This document shows, one piece after another, positions 27,113-35,577 of a stretch of DNA of 64,000 nucleotides. The position numbers and the translations under genes are program-made. A model generated the notes under the pieces. The model had not been told where the DNA came from, did no database searches, and saw only the letters and a program-made list of their open reading frames with translations. Position 1 is the first letter of the stretch; each line of letters starts with the position of its first letter. Origin of the DNA: an uncultured Muribaculaceae bacterium (GTDB taxonomy: Bacteria > Bacteroidota > Bacteroidia > Bacteroidales > Muribaculaceae); assembly GCA_910587075.1 (NCBI GenBank), contig CAJUKE010000014.1:1-64000 (forward strand), written 5' to 3'.

Positions 27113-28324
27113 TCAGCGGCCCTTCTTTTCGACTGCGGCTTTCTTCGCGGCCTGTCGCGCCGCCTTCTTGGCGGCTTTCTTGGCGGCTATCTCCTTTTTA
27201 AGCTTCGCGGCGACCGTCATATCAATGGCGACCTTCCCCGCGGGGTCATAGCGGTCGGCCCAACGGTCATACTCCTCATAGAGGTATGCCGGGAACTCGT
27301 TGTACCAACTGTAGCCGTTGCGGCGCTCCAGCCCTATCTCCTCAAGCGAGCGGCGGGGCACGCCGTCGCGGTCGCACACGAACACCTTGCAGCTGTCAAG
27401 GTCGTAGAACCGCCCCCAGAGCGCGCTCCCGTCGGGGTCGGCAACGAGGAGCGTGTTGGCCGTCGGTGTCTTGTACTCGCCCGTGCGCTCGATTCTGTGA
27501 CCGGTAATCTTGTTCGCGTCAAACCATCGCATAGCGCCGTGCACAGCCCTCTTCACCCGCTCGTCAGGGTCGGGCAACCGCATAAGCATCGCCACCAACT
27601 GCGCGCTCTCCTGCGAGCAGAACGACGGCAGCTCGAACGCACGCGCCTTGGCCGGGGCGAGAGTCTCGCGGTCGTGCTGCTGGCACCATACCGTGGGCTC
27701 GCCGTCCACCATGATCTGAGTCGCCAGCACGCACTCAATGCCGCGGTTGAACGATTCGCGGAGGCGTTCCCTCAGGGGGGCGTCAATAAGCCCCTCCGCG
27801 TCGTAAGGCTCCGCGCCGGCTGCCACGTCGCGGATAAGCTCCATAGTGTTGGCCATCGCGCCGTCATTATAAGTAATGTGTATCTGATAGCGCTTCGGGC
27901 CGGGCCAGAACTGCGGCCAGCCGCCGTTGGCGTACTGCCCCGAGAGCAGATACTCCATGCCGCGGCGGAACGCGTCGCGGTAGCGCACGTCGCCCGTGCC
28001 CTTGTAGAGGCGCGCCAGGAAGGTGAGCTGCGTGGTGGTTGCCATATTGTCGGTGGTTGAGTCGTCGGTGCGGACGCTGTCAGCCGCCACCTTGGCAAGT
28101 TCGTCGGCCGACATCGGGCTCTCCATATCCACATTCTTCGGCCATCCGCCCGTAACGCGCTGGAACGCCAGCACCTGGTCGCCCACGCGCCTGGCTTCCG
28201 CCGTAGTGTAAAACTTAGCGTCCGTCTTCCGCAACAACGCCATCTTCTTGGCAACCGACACCGGCCCCCATACGCAGGCCGCCATCGCTATCGCCGCGGC
28301 AACCGCGGCCATCCTCTTTCTCAT
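27113..28324 (-). CDS. Pectate lyase, polysaccharide lyase family 10, with Lys/Ala-rich tail
   Basis: This family 10 pectate lyase cleaves polygalacturonate by beta-elimination. Family features: FQRVTGGWPKNVDM near residue 55, ATTTQLTFLARLY, GGWPQFWP, ITYNDGAMANTMELI and WCQQHDRETLAPAKARAFE, followed by WGRFYDLDSCKVFVCDRDGVPR and NGYSWYNEFPAYLYEEYDRW. The hydrophobic N-terminus is a signal peptide (MRKRMAAVAAAIAMAAC). I prefer the ATG at 28324; an ATG at 28336 would add MNLL and lies at the edge of a 13-base direct repeat. The last 28 or so residues are almost only Lys, Ala, Glu and Arg, unlike the family. Confidence 0.88.
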   Translation of the reverse strand: MRKRMAAVAAAIAMAACVWGPVSVAKKMALLRKTDAKFYTTAEARRVGDQVLAFQRVTGGWPKNVDMESPMSADELAKVAADSVRTDDSTTDNMATTTQLTFLARLYKGTGDVRYRDAFRRGMEYLLSGQYANGGWPQFWPGPKRYQIHITYNDGAMANTMELIRDVAAGAEPYDAEGLIDAPLRERLRESFNRGIECVLATQIMVDGEPTVWCQQHDRETLAPAKARAFELPSFCSQESAQLVAMLMRLPDPDERVKRAVHGAMRWFDANKITGHRIERTGEYKTPTANTLLVADPDGSALWGRFYDLDSCKVFVCDRDGVPRRSLEEIGLERRNGYSWYNEFPAYLYEEYDRWADRYDPAGKVAIDMTVAAKLKKEIAAKKAAKKAARQAAKKAAVEKKGR

Positions 28325-28334
28325 AAGCAAATTC

Positions 28335-28361
28335 AAGGTAAGTTCAATAAGGTAAGTTCAA
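28335..28361. repeat. 13-base tandem direct repeat at the pectate lyase start
   Basis: AAGGTAAGTTCAA occurs at 28335-28347 and 28349-28361. On the minus strand the two copies create TTTG, 18 bases and TACCTTGA, close to a promoter, just before the ATG at 28324. Confidence 0.7.
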
Positions 28362-28474
28362 AAGGGTCCATTCAGCAGATTCTCTGCCCCGCGAAGTTAC
28401 CGCGTTTTCCCCAACCGCGCAACCCCAACCACAATCAAGTATCGACCACTGCCCTACCCCCACCCGAACACGAA

Positions 28475-28507
28475 ACGTCGCCCTCCCGGTTTTCGGGAGG
28501 GCGACGT
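28475..28507 (-). terminator. Terminator after the leucine-rich-repeat gene
   Basis: Perfect 14-base GC arms with a GTTTT loop lie 32 bases beyond the stop of the gene at 28539-29630. Confidence 0.8.
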
Positions 28508-28538
28508 CAGTATTGTCGGTTAGGGCCGGGGGGCGCGA

Positions 28539-29630
28539 TCAGAACATCACGACGCGGCTTTTGCCATTCTCCTTAATTATATAGGCGCCGGAGGCGAGGG
28601 CCGAACGGGCTTCCGCGGCGGAGGTGAAGCTGCCCCGGTAAACACCATCGAGAGTCCACACCTCGGCTCCCTCAAAGGCATCAACAGAGATATTCTCCAC
28701 ACCTGCCGCATCCGGGAGGCTGGCGTCGGGGGTACCCTCCTTGATTGTGAATTTCTTCCATACGTCGGCGGCGGCGAAACGCTCTCCGCTACCTTCGGGC
28801 ACCCATACGGTCAACGCCTTGCCGAGCGGTGCGGCCGCCCACTCCAAGGGGCATGGTCCCATCAATATCGACTCGCCCTCGCAGACAACCTCGCGAAGGT
28901 TCATCGACCCGCGCAGCGTGTTGCCACAGGAAAGGCACCCTTTCGAGAATATAACCCGCTGCAGATTCTCATAAGTCGGGAACGCGTCTTCGAAGAGTAT
29001 GGCGTTCTCGGCGAATCGAAGCTCGCGAACTACTTTCTGCGTCCCTAACATCGAGCCCCTGCTGATTGTGCCGATCTCCAGGCTTCGCAACGATTTGCAA
29101 TTCCATACCGACATTCCGAACGTGCCGACACCAACGGGAATCCTTAACGACTCCAATCCGCAATTATATATTGAGCAGACCATCGACTCCAATCCCTCGG
29201 GCAGAGTCAGCTGCCTGAGGTTAGGCAGATTCATAAACGAGTACATTTTAAGCTTGGAAAGACCCTCGGGTAGCGTTACGGACTCCAGTCGGTCGCAACC
29301 GACAAAATTGTGTCCGCCGAGTCCGTCGCCATTGATGGTATTGGGAAGCACCACCTCGGTCAGATTCTCGTCGTTGGTAAACACGCTTTCGGCCACGGTT
29401 GTCACAGTGAACGACTTTCCGCCCTCCTCCACCGTCGCGGGAACCACTACGACGAGCCCATTGTCGCTATCGGCCCAGCTATTGCCAACGTGCAGCCACT
29501 TGGTAAGCTCCACGGTTCCGGCCTCGGAATCAGAAACAGTATATTCCAGTCCGTCGACCACGAAGTAACGCTCCTGGGCAATACCCAGCTGCGCCACCAT
29601 CGCCGCAAGGATAAATAATAGTTTTCTCAT
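28539..29630 (-). CDS. BspA-type leucine-rich-repeat secreted protein
   Basis: This is a 363 aa exported protein with signal peptide MRKLLFILAAMVAQLGIAQ. A small N-terminal domain (YFVVDGLEYTVSDSEAGTVELTKW) is followed by about eight LRR_5/BspA repeats (ESVTLPEGLSKLKMYSF, RQLTLPEGLESMVCSIYNC, ESLRIPVGVGTFGMSVWNC). The last 50 residues (VWTLDGVYRGSF...GAYIIKENGKSRVVMF) resemble a type IX secretion sorting tail. BspA repeats in oral and gut Bacteroidales bind host proteins or other bacteria; that role here is inference. The gene has its own promoter at 29694-29725. Confidence 0.88.
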   Translation of the reverse strand: MRKLLFILAAMVAQLGIAQERYFVVDGLEYTVSDSEAGTVELTKWLHVGNSWADSDNGLVVVVPATVEEGGKSFTVTTVAESVFTNDENLTEVVLPNTINGDGLGGHNFVGCDRLESVTLPEGLSKLKMYSFMNLPNLRQLTLPEGLESMVCSIYNCGLESLRIPVGVGTFGMSVWNCKSLRSLEIGTISRGSMLGTQKVVRELRFAENAILFEDAFPTYENLQRVIFSKGCLSCGNTLRGSMNLREVVCEGESILMGPCPLEWAAAPLGKALTVWVPEGSGERFAAADVWKKFTIKEGTPDASLPDAAGVENISVDAFEGAEVWTLDGVYRGSFTSAAEARSALASGAYIIKENGKSRVVMF

Positions 29631-29693
29631 AGTGTTATTTTGTTAATGTGATCGTGGTTTGTTTCAAATCAGTGAGAGAATACACAAGTTGCA

Positions 29694-29725
29694 CAAAAGT
29701 AAGCCTGAATTTTGATTTACACAAT
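29694..29725 (-). promoter_or_regulatory. Promoter of the leucine-rich-repeat gene
   Basis: On the minus strand ATTG (29725-29722), 20 bases and TACTTTTG (29701-29694) match the Bacteroidetes promoter. The 5' leader is about 60 bases. Confidence 0.65.
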
Positions 29726-29821
29726 ACCATAATATACCATACAGCGTTTAAGACCAGTAATTTAAGTTTTTTTTAACACACGACTATTTCAATCGAATGG
29801 CCTCCCTAATAGAGCAAGCAA

Positions 29822-29860
29822 ACGCCTCCCACGCCGTTTTTTTGCGGCTTTGGGAGGCGT
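29822..29860 (-). terminator. Terminator after plsC
   Basis: ACGCCTCCCA and TGGGAGGCGT form a 10-base stem with an inner GCCG/CGGC pairing and T-rich loop, 63 bases beyond the plsC stop on the minus strand. Confidence 0.7.
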
Positions 29861-29923
29861 CTATTGTATGCTTGGCGCAAGGTCATTTATTCAGACGATG
29901 CTCCAAGTGCTGTGTTTACGGGA

Positions 29924-30652
29924 TTAGCGGAAGCGTTCGGGGAGGGCGGAGGCTACGGCGGCACGGGAGGCGTCGATTACGCGTTTGCGGTCGGCTTCGT
30001 CGACTGGGGCGGAGATCGGCTTGTGGATGGTCAGCCGGATGGTGCCCCAGTGGGGGAAGGAGTCGCCGCGGCGCAGGATGTCGTAGGCGCCGTCGATGCT
30101 GACGGGCACCACGGGGAGCCCGAACTCCATAGAGAGCTGGTAGGCACCCTTGTGGAAGGGGCCCATATGGCCGGTGAGTGTGCGCGACCCTTCGGGGAAC
30201 ACCACCACCGACATACCCCCCTGGAGAGTGCGCTCGGCCTTGGCCATGGTGCGGCGTATGGCCGCCGGGGAGGAGTTGTCGACGAAGATATGTCCCGCGG
30301 CGGCGCAGGCGCGCCCCACGAACGGAATCTTACGCAGCCCAACCTTCATCATCCAACGGAAGTTGTGGTTGAGGAAGCCGTAGATCGAGAAGATGTCGTA
30401 GGCCCCCTGGTGGTTGGCCACGAAGACGTAGGAGGTGTCCTTGTCGATATTCTCGCGACCTTTGACGCTGACCCTCACGAACGACAGCCAGCAGAACAGC
30501 ATGGCCCAGATTTTGGCGGGCCAGTAGCCGAAGACGCGCGACAGCCCGAGGGCGCACCCGGCGATCGTAACCGTCGCCGCGAGCACCGTCAGCACTATCA
30601 GTATAGGCAGCATCACCAGTATCTGGTAGACGCGGTAGAATATCAGTTTCAT
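29924..30652 (-). CDS. plsC: 1-acyl-sn-glycerol-3-phosphate acyltransferase
   Basis: This is a PlsC-type membrane acyltransferase of 242 aa that makes phosphatidic acid from lysophosphatidic acid. The catalytic NHX4D motif is NHQGAYD (about residues 80-86) and the substrate-binding motif is FPEGSRT. A hydrophobic N-terminus (VYQILVMLPILIVLTVLAATVTIAG) anchors it to the inner membrane. It follows glyA by 42 bases and ends the pyrB-led operon. Confidence 0.93.
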   Translation of the reverse strand: MKLIFYRVYQILVMLPILIVLTVLAATVTIAGCALGLSRVFGYWPAKIWAMLFCWLSFVRVSVKGRENIDKDTSYVFVANHQGAYDIFSIYGFLNHNFRWMMKVGLRKIPFVGRACAAAGHIFVDNSSPAAIRRTMAKAERTLQGGMSVVVFPEGSRTLTGHMGPFHKGAYQLSMEFGLPVVPVSIDGAYDILRRGDSFPHWGTIRLTIHKPISAPVDEADRKRVIDASRAAVASALPERFR

Positions 30653-30694
30653 CTTTTCAAACTACAGATTAAGAGAGCGTTTCAGAGGGGCGGA

Positions 30695-31975
30695 TTACCA
30701 GGCGAACATCGGGCGGTCCTCCATCATGGAGTTCACCTTGGCGCGCACGGCGGCGATGGTCTGCTCGCTTTCGGGAGCGGAGAGCACGGTGTCGATCATC
30801 TCGACGATCTCGCCCATCTCGTTCTCGCGGAGGCCGCGGGTGGTGATGGCGGGGGTGCCGAGGCGGATGCCGGAGGTCTGGAAGGGGGAGCGGGAGTCGA
30901 AGGGCACCATATTCTTATTGGCTGTGATGTCGGCCTCGACGAGCACGCGCTCGGCCACCTTGCCGGTGAGTTCGGGGAACTTCGAGCGGAGGTCGATGAG
31001 CATGCAGTGGTTGTCGGTACCGCCGGAAATCACGTTGTAACCCTTGTCGATCATCGCCTGGGCCATAGCGGCGGCGTTCTTCTTGACCTGGGTCTGGTAT
31101 TCCTTATATTCGGGCTGGAGCGCCTCGCCGAAAGCCACGGCCTTGGCGGCGATAACGTGTTCGAGCGGGCCACCCTGCACGCCGGGGAACACGGCGGAGT
31201 CGATGAGCGACGACATCTTGCGGATCTCGCCTTTCTTGGTGGTTTTGCCGAAGGGGTTGTCGAAGTCCTTGCCCACGAGGATCACGCCGCCGCGGGGGCC
31301 GCGGAGAGTCTTGTGAGTGGTGGAGGTAACGATGTGGGCGTGCTTCACGGGGTTTTCGAGCAGACCGGCGGCGATGAGGCCGGCGGGATGCGCCATATCA
31401 ACCATGAAGATAGCGCCGATTTCGTCGGCCAGACGGCGCATGCGGGCGTAGTCCCAGTCGCGGGAGTAGGCGCTGGCACCGCCGATAATCAGGCGGGGAC
31501 GCTTTTCGCGGGCGAGGGCCTCCATCTGATCGTAGTCGACCTTGCCGGTGGCCTGGTCAACGTTGTAGCCGATGGCGTTGAACACCAGGCCGGAGAAGTT
31601 GACGGGGCTTCCGTGCGAGAGGTGGCCGCCGTGGTCGAGGTTCATGCCCATGAAGGTGTCGCCGGGATTGAGCACCGACATAAACACCGCCATATTGGCC
31701 TGCGCGCCCGAGTGGGGCTGCACGTTGGCGTATTCAGCGCCGAAAAGCTGCTTGAGGCGCTCGATGGCGAGGTTCTCGGCCTCGTCGACAACCTGGCAAC
31801 CGCCGTAGTAGCGGTGGCCGGGATAGCCCTCGGCATACTTGTTGGTAAGGCAGGAGCCCATAGCCTCCATCACCTGGGGTGACACGAAGTTTTCCGAAGC
31901 GATCAGCTCAATGCCTTTTTTCTGGCGCTGGTGTTCGCGGTTGATAATCTCGAAAATAGCGTCGTCGCGTTTCAT
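30695..31975 (-). CDS. glyA: Serine hydroxymethyltransferase
   Basis: This PLP enzyme interconverts serine and glycine with tetrahydrofolate. The PLP lysine is in [29 protein letters not shown] and [13 protein letters not shown] are family signatures. Length (426 aa) is normal. It lies 75 bases after the flavin reductase gene on the same strand. Together with ftcD at 57 kb it provides one-carbon units to folate. Confidence 0.98.
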   Translation of the reverse strand: MKRDDAIFEIINREHQRQKKGIELIASENFVSPQVMEAMGSCLTNKYAEGYPGHRYYGGCQVVDEAENLAIERLKQLFGAEYANVQPHSGAQANMAVFMSVLNPGDTFMGMNLDHGGHLSHGSPVNFSGLVFNAIGYNVDQATGKVDYDQMEALAREKRPRLIIGGASAYSRDWDYARMRRLADEIGAIFMVDMAHPAGLIAAGLLENPVKHAHIVTSTTHKTLRGPRGGVILVGKDFDNPFGKTTKKGEIRKMSSLIDSAVFPGVQGGPLEHVIAAKAVAFGEALQPEYKEYQTQVKKNAAAMAQAMIDKGYNVISGGTDNHCMLIDLRSKFPELTGKVAERVLVEADITANKNMVPFDSRSPFQTSGIRLGTPAITTRGLRENEMGEIVEMIDTVLSAPESEQTIAAVRAKVNSMMEDRPMFAW

Positions 31976-32050
31976 TTCTTTATGTGATTTTTGTATTGAG
32001 TTCTTATTTTAAGCCAAGCAGCGGCATCTGTCTGCCTATGCCGCGGGCGG

Positions 32051-32623
32051 TTATTTCTTCTTTACCGAGAAGCCGAACCGACCGATCTCGGGGCCCTGCT
32101 CGAAGTAGTGGCCGTGGGTGTAATTCACAAGTCCGGCACCTTCGAGGTTGAAGGCGTCGGTCGCGGGGTCGAAGAGATCAGCGTCGGCCAGCACGTTTAC
32201 CACGTCGGCCAGGAACATATCGTGGCTCCCCAAGGGGATCACCGACTTCACCCGGCACTCAATGCTGAGGGGCGACTCCTCGATATACGGGGAGCGCACC
32301 ATCTGCCCCGGCCTCGGCGTGAGCCCCGTCTCCTTCCATTTGTCAAACGAGGCGCCGCTCCGCACCCCGGCCCAGTCGGTAGCCCGGGCCATATCCTTGG
32401 TGGTCAAGTTGATGGTGAACTCCATATTCTCCCTGATCATCGGATAGGAATGGCGCTCGGGGCGCACGGATATATAGCACATCGGCGGATTGGTGCACAC
32501 GGTGCCCACCCAGGCGACGGTAAGCATATTCGACTCCCGCGGCGAGGTGCCGCAGGTGACGAGCGCCGCCGGGAGCGGGTAGATCATGGTGCCCGGTTTC
32601 AGAGACCTTTTCTCCTTAGCCAT
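32051..32623 (-). CDS. Flavin reductase family protein
   Basis: This 190 aa split-barrel FMN-binding protein is of the flavin reductase-like family. LPAALVTCGTSPRESNMLTVAWVGTVCTNPPMCYISVRPERHSYPMI is the flavin-binding core. The ATG at 32623 is preferred; a TTG at 32629 would add two residues. It lies between pyrI (13 bases upstream) and glyA. The electron acceptor is unknown, and no partner oxygenase is adjacent. Confidence 0.88.
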   Translation of the reverse strand: MAKEKRSLKPGTMIYPLPAALVTCGTSPRESNMLTVAWVGTVCTNPPMCYISVRPERHSYPMIRENMEFTINLTTKDMARATDWAGVRSGASFDKWKETGLTPRPGQMVRSPYIEESPLSIECRVKSVIPLGSHDMFLADVVNVLADADLFDPATDAFNLEGAGLVNYTHGHYFEQGPEIGRFGFSVKKK

Positions 32624-32636
32624 TTCCAACAGTTTC

Positions 32637-33104
32637 TTAGCTCAGAATAGCCTGCGAATTGGCCACGACGTGGTTGCAGTAGTAGCAGCGAATATGGCCA
32701 GGTTTGTCGGGCACGACGTCGAAGCGGGTCTCCATCGGCTCGTTGTTGGTGATGCACTTGGCGTTGTCGCACTTCACGATGCCGCGGATGGTCTCCGGCA
32801 GGGCCACGGGGCGCTTCTCGGCCACCTCGTAGTCGCGGATGGTGTTGACAACCGCCGTAGGCGCAACCAGCGCGATGCGGTTGAGCATCGCCTCGGGGAA
32901 AAACACGTCGGCCACCTTTATAATACCTTTGGTGCCGAGGCCGAGGCGCTCGCTGTGGAGGTTGTTGCCGATGGTGAGCTGGTGGCCCATCTCGGTAAGG
33001 CCCAGGATCTTGACGCACTTGAAGAGGGCGTCCGACGGTATATGGTCGATGACGGTGCCGTTGCGCAGTGCCGCTACCGCCAGTTCTTTCTTGCTGTTGC
33101 TCAT
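32637..33104 (-). CDS. pyrI: Aspartate carbamoyltransferase regulatory subunit
   Basis: This 155 aa subunit binds nucleotides in its N-terminal domain (AALRNGTVIDHIPSDALFK) and zinc at four cysteines in its C-terminal domain (CDNAKCIT...CYYC), which contact PyrB. It makes ATCase sensitive to CTP and ATP. It follows pyrB by five bases. Confidence 0.97.
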   Translation of the reverse strand: MSNSKKELAVAALRNGTVIDHIPSDALFKCVKILGLTEMGHQLTIGNNLHSERLGLGTKGIIKVADVFFPEAMLNRIALVAPTAVVNTIRDYEVAEKRPVALPETIRGIVKCDNAKCITNNEPMETRFDVVPDKPGHIRCYYCNHVVANSQAILS

Positions 33105-33109
33105 AGTTT

Positions 33110-34057
33110 TCAGGCTTGCGCTAAAGTTTCTTTCTTGAGTTTCTCAACGTCGATACCGAGGGCGTCGCATATGATTGCCTCGCGGGCGAAGAGCCCGTTG
33201 CGGGCCTGGTCGAAATAATACGCCTTGGGGTTGTCATCGACATCCTGGTTTATCTCGTTGACGCGCGGCAGCGGGTGGAGAATGCGCAGGTTGGGGCGCG
33301 AGGTTTCGAGCATCGAGGCGCGCAGGGTGTAGAAATCCTTCACGCGCTCATATTCGTCGAGGTCGGCGAAGCGCTCGCGCTGCACGCGGGTCATATATAT
33401 GATGTCCGACGAGTCGATCACCTCGCGGGTGAGTTCCTTGTGTTCCTCGAAGGGGATCCCCTGCTCGCGGCAGAACTCAACATACTCGCGGGGCATACGA
33501 AGCTCGTCGCACGCCACGAAACGGAACCGGGGCTTGAAATACTTCATGGCCATCAGCAGCGAGTGGACGGTGCGGCCGTATTTCAGGTCGCCCACGAGGG
33601 TGATGGTCAGGTTCTCAAGCGTGCCCTGGGTTTTGAGTATCGAATAGAGGTCGAGCATCGTCTGGGTGGGGTGCTGGTTAGCCCCGTCGCCGGCGTTGAT
33701 GATCGGCGTGTCGGTCACCTCGGTCGCGTAGCGCGCCGCCCCTTCGAGGTAGTGGCGCATGATGATCAGGTCGACGTAGTTCGACACCATAATAATAGTG
33801 TCCTTGAGCGTCTCCCCTTTCGACGAAGAGGTGGTCGAGGCGTCGGAGAAGCCTATCACTCGGCCGCCCAGACGGTTGACCGCCGTTTCAAAACTCAGGC
33901 GCGTGCGGGTCGACGGCTCAAAGAAGAGCGTCGCCACCACCTTGCCGTCGAGCACCTTATGGTTGGGGTGCTCTTCAAAAAAGCGAGCCGACTCCAGGAG
34001 GCGCAGAATCTGCTCCTTTCCCAGGTCGGCGATAGAAACCAGACTGTTGGTGTTCAT
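33110..34057 (-). CDS. pyrB: Aspartate carbamoyltransferase catalytic subunit
   Basis: This subunit makes carbamoyl aspartate, the first committed step of pyrimidine synthesis. The carbamoyl phosphate loop is [13 protein letters not shown]; the second conserved motif is [15 protein letters not shown]. The ATG at 34057 ([16 protein letters not shown]) gives 315 aa, the usual length; the longer frame to 34108 overlaps the promoter. It is first in the run pyrB-pyrI-flavin reductase-glyA-plsC. Confidence 0.98.
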   Translation of the reverse strand: MNTNSLVSIADLGKEQILRLLESARFFEEHPNHKVLDGKVVATLFFEPSTRTRLSFETAVNRLGGRVIGFSDASTTSSSKGETLKDTIIMVSNYVDLIIMRHYLEGAARYATEVTDTPIINAGDGANQHPTQTMLDLYSILKTQGTLENLTITLVGDLKYGRTVHSLLMAMKYFKPRFRFVACDELRMPREYVEFCREQGIPFEEHKELTREVIDSSDIIYMTRVQRERFADLDEYERVKDFYTLRASMLETSRPNLRILHPLPRVNEINQDVDDNPKAYYFDQARNGLFAREAIICDALGIDVEKLKKETLAQA

Positions 34058-34083
34058 TGGTGCGGGGGGAATTATTTTGCCAA

Positions 34084-34091
34084 CAAAGTTA
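34084..34091 (-). promoter_or_regulatory. -7 element of the pyrB operon
   Basis: The minus-strand TAACTTTG matches TAnnTTTG exactly and ends 26 bases before the ATG. A TTG with 23-base spacing (34117-34115) is a possible -33 element. Confidence 0.5.
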
Positions 34092-34158
34092 CGCAAAATC
34101 CACGACACTTACACCAACACCCGGCTAAGATTTTTTCGCTCACTTTCGCATTGAGGGC

Positions 34159-35478
34159 TCAACGGGCCGAAGCCACTGCGCCCGAATAGGTGAATCCGGC
34201 GAGAAGCACTGCCTTCTCCACGGCGGCGGGGTCAACGGGGCCGGCAACGGTGGCGGTACCCGCGGAGAGGTCGACCGTAACCTCCTCAGCTCCGGGGAGC
34301 GCCGAAAGGGCTTTCTCAACCGTTGCGCGGCAGTGGGCGCACGCCATTCCGTCAATCTTGTAAGTCGTTGTCTGTATCATATCGTTGGTTTTAGAGTTAT
34401 CAATGTGGTTGTCTATGTCGCAAGAGGAGTTGCCGTCGGCGCAATGGCAGGTGTCTCTCCGGCCGCGGAGGCGGTTTCTGACCGCGGCGTAGATAAGCAG
34501 CCCTACGAGGAGCACCGAGCAGACGGTCTCGAAGATGCCTACCCCGTGGTGGCACGAGGGGTCGAGGCTCGTAACCGCCGGGAGGAACCAGGACGCGGGG
34601 AGCAGGTAGTCGATAGCGAGGCCGAACAGGAGCGCCGTGAGCACCACCGAACCGACGTAGACGGCTGTGGCCTTGCGCCCCATGGCGCGGCCTATCACCA
34701 TCACCGAGGCGAAGTTGGCCGCCGGGCCCGCCATCAGCAGCACGAACGCCACTCCGGGGGTCAGCCCCTTGAGCATCAGCGACAGAGCGATGGGTATGCT
34801 CCCGGTGGCGCACACATACATCGGCACCGCGATCAGCACCATCAGCAGCATGGCTATTATCGGATAGGCGCTGAGCCGCACGAAAAGCTCGTCGGGAACA
34901 AAGACGGTGATCACCGCGGCCACAAGCAGTCCGATCACGAGCCACTTGCCCACGGAGGCCACCATGTCGACCAGCCCGTAGCGCACTGCCTCGGCTACCT
35001 TCCCAAGGAGGGTGCGGGGCATCTTCTCAGCCTCCTCGGCCTCGAAACGCCCGGGGTCTGTGGCGCCGCCGGAGTCGGAGCGGTCAACGGCCATCCCGCC
35101 GATCGCGGCGCCGAAGAGCGCGGCCACGGGGCGCATGATGGCGAACGGGAGTCCGAGCAGCGAGTATGTGGCGGCTATCGAGTCGACGCCGGTCTGCGGG
35201 GTGGCTATAAGAAACGAGGTCGCGGCCCCCTTCGAAGCGCCGCGCCGACGGAGGGCAACCGCCGCGGGGAGCACGCCGCACGAGCATAGAGGCAGGGGTA
35301 TGCCGAAGAGCGCGGCCTTGACAACCGGCTTCCACCCTCCCCCGGCCAGATGGCGGGCCATCACCTCGGGGCGCACGAACACATGCAGCAGTCCGGCTAT
35401 AAGGAAGCCGAGCAGCACATACGGCGACATCGCATTGACGATCGCCAGCAAGGAGTATAGGAAATGTGTGATGTTCAT
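34159..35478 (-). CDS. SO_0444-type metal (Cu/Zn) efflux permease with C-terminal HMA domain
   Basis: This is an inner-membrane permease of the DUF318/SO_0444 family with about eight to ten helices. The CSCG motif (Cys65, Cys67 in PLPLCSCGVLPAA) is the family hallmark and sits in a membrane segment. A Cys/His/Asp-rich linker (about residues 340-366, CHCADGNSSCDIDNHIDN) leads to a heavy-metal-associated domain from residue 367 with GMACAHC (Cys380, Cys383). The likely role is export of a soft metal such as copper or zinc. The HMA part could also be made alone from the ATG at 34380. It is preceded by its own promoter and by an HMA-containing regulator. Confidence 0.87.
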   Translation of the reverse strand: MNITHFLYSLLAIVNAMSPYVLLGFLIAGLLHVFVRPEVMARHLAGGGWKPVVKAALFGIPLPLCSCGVLPAAVALRRRGASKGAATSFLIATPQTGVDSIAATYSLLGLPFAIMRPVAALFGAAIGGMAVDRSDSGGATDPGRFEAEEAEKMPRTLLGKVAEAVRYGLVDMVASVGKWLVIGLLVAAVITVFVPDELFVRLSAYPIIAMLLMVLIAVPMYVCATGSIPIALSLMLKGLTPGVAFVLLMAGPAANFASVMVIGRAMGRKATAVYVGSVVLTALLFGLAIDYLLPASWFLPAVTSLDPSCHHGVGIFETVCSVLLVGLLIYAAVRNRLRGRRDTCHCADGNSSCDIDNHIDNSKTNDMIQTTTYKIDGMACAHCRATVEKALSALPGAEEVTVDLSAGTATVAGPVDPAAVEKAVLLAGFTYSGAVASAR

Positions 35479-35500
35479 AAACCTTAATTTTTCTTTACCG

Positions 35501-35508
35501 CGAAATTA
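35501..35508 (-). promoter_or_regulatory. -7 element of the metal permease gene
   Basis: The minus-strand TAATTTCG fits the Bacteroidetes -7 element and lies about 22 bases before the permease ATG. There is no clear -33 match, which is typical of activator-dependent promoters. Confidence 0.45.
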
Positions 35509-35577
35509 CGGCTTTTCGGCGGCCCGCGCGTTACACGCTTCCGCGCCGTCGTTGCACAATAACGCGTCGGCGCGGCC

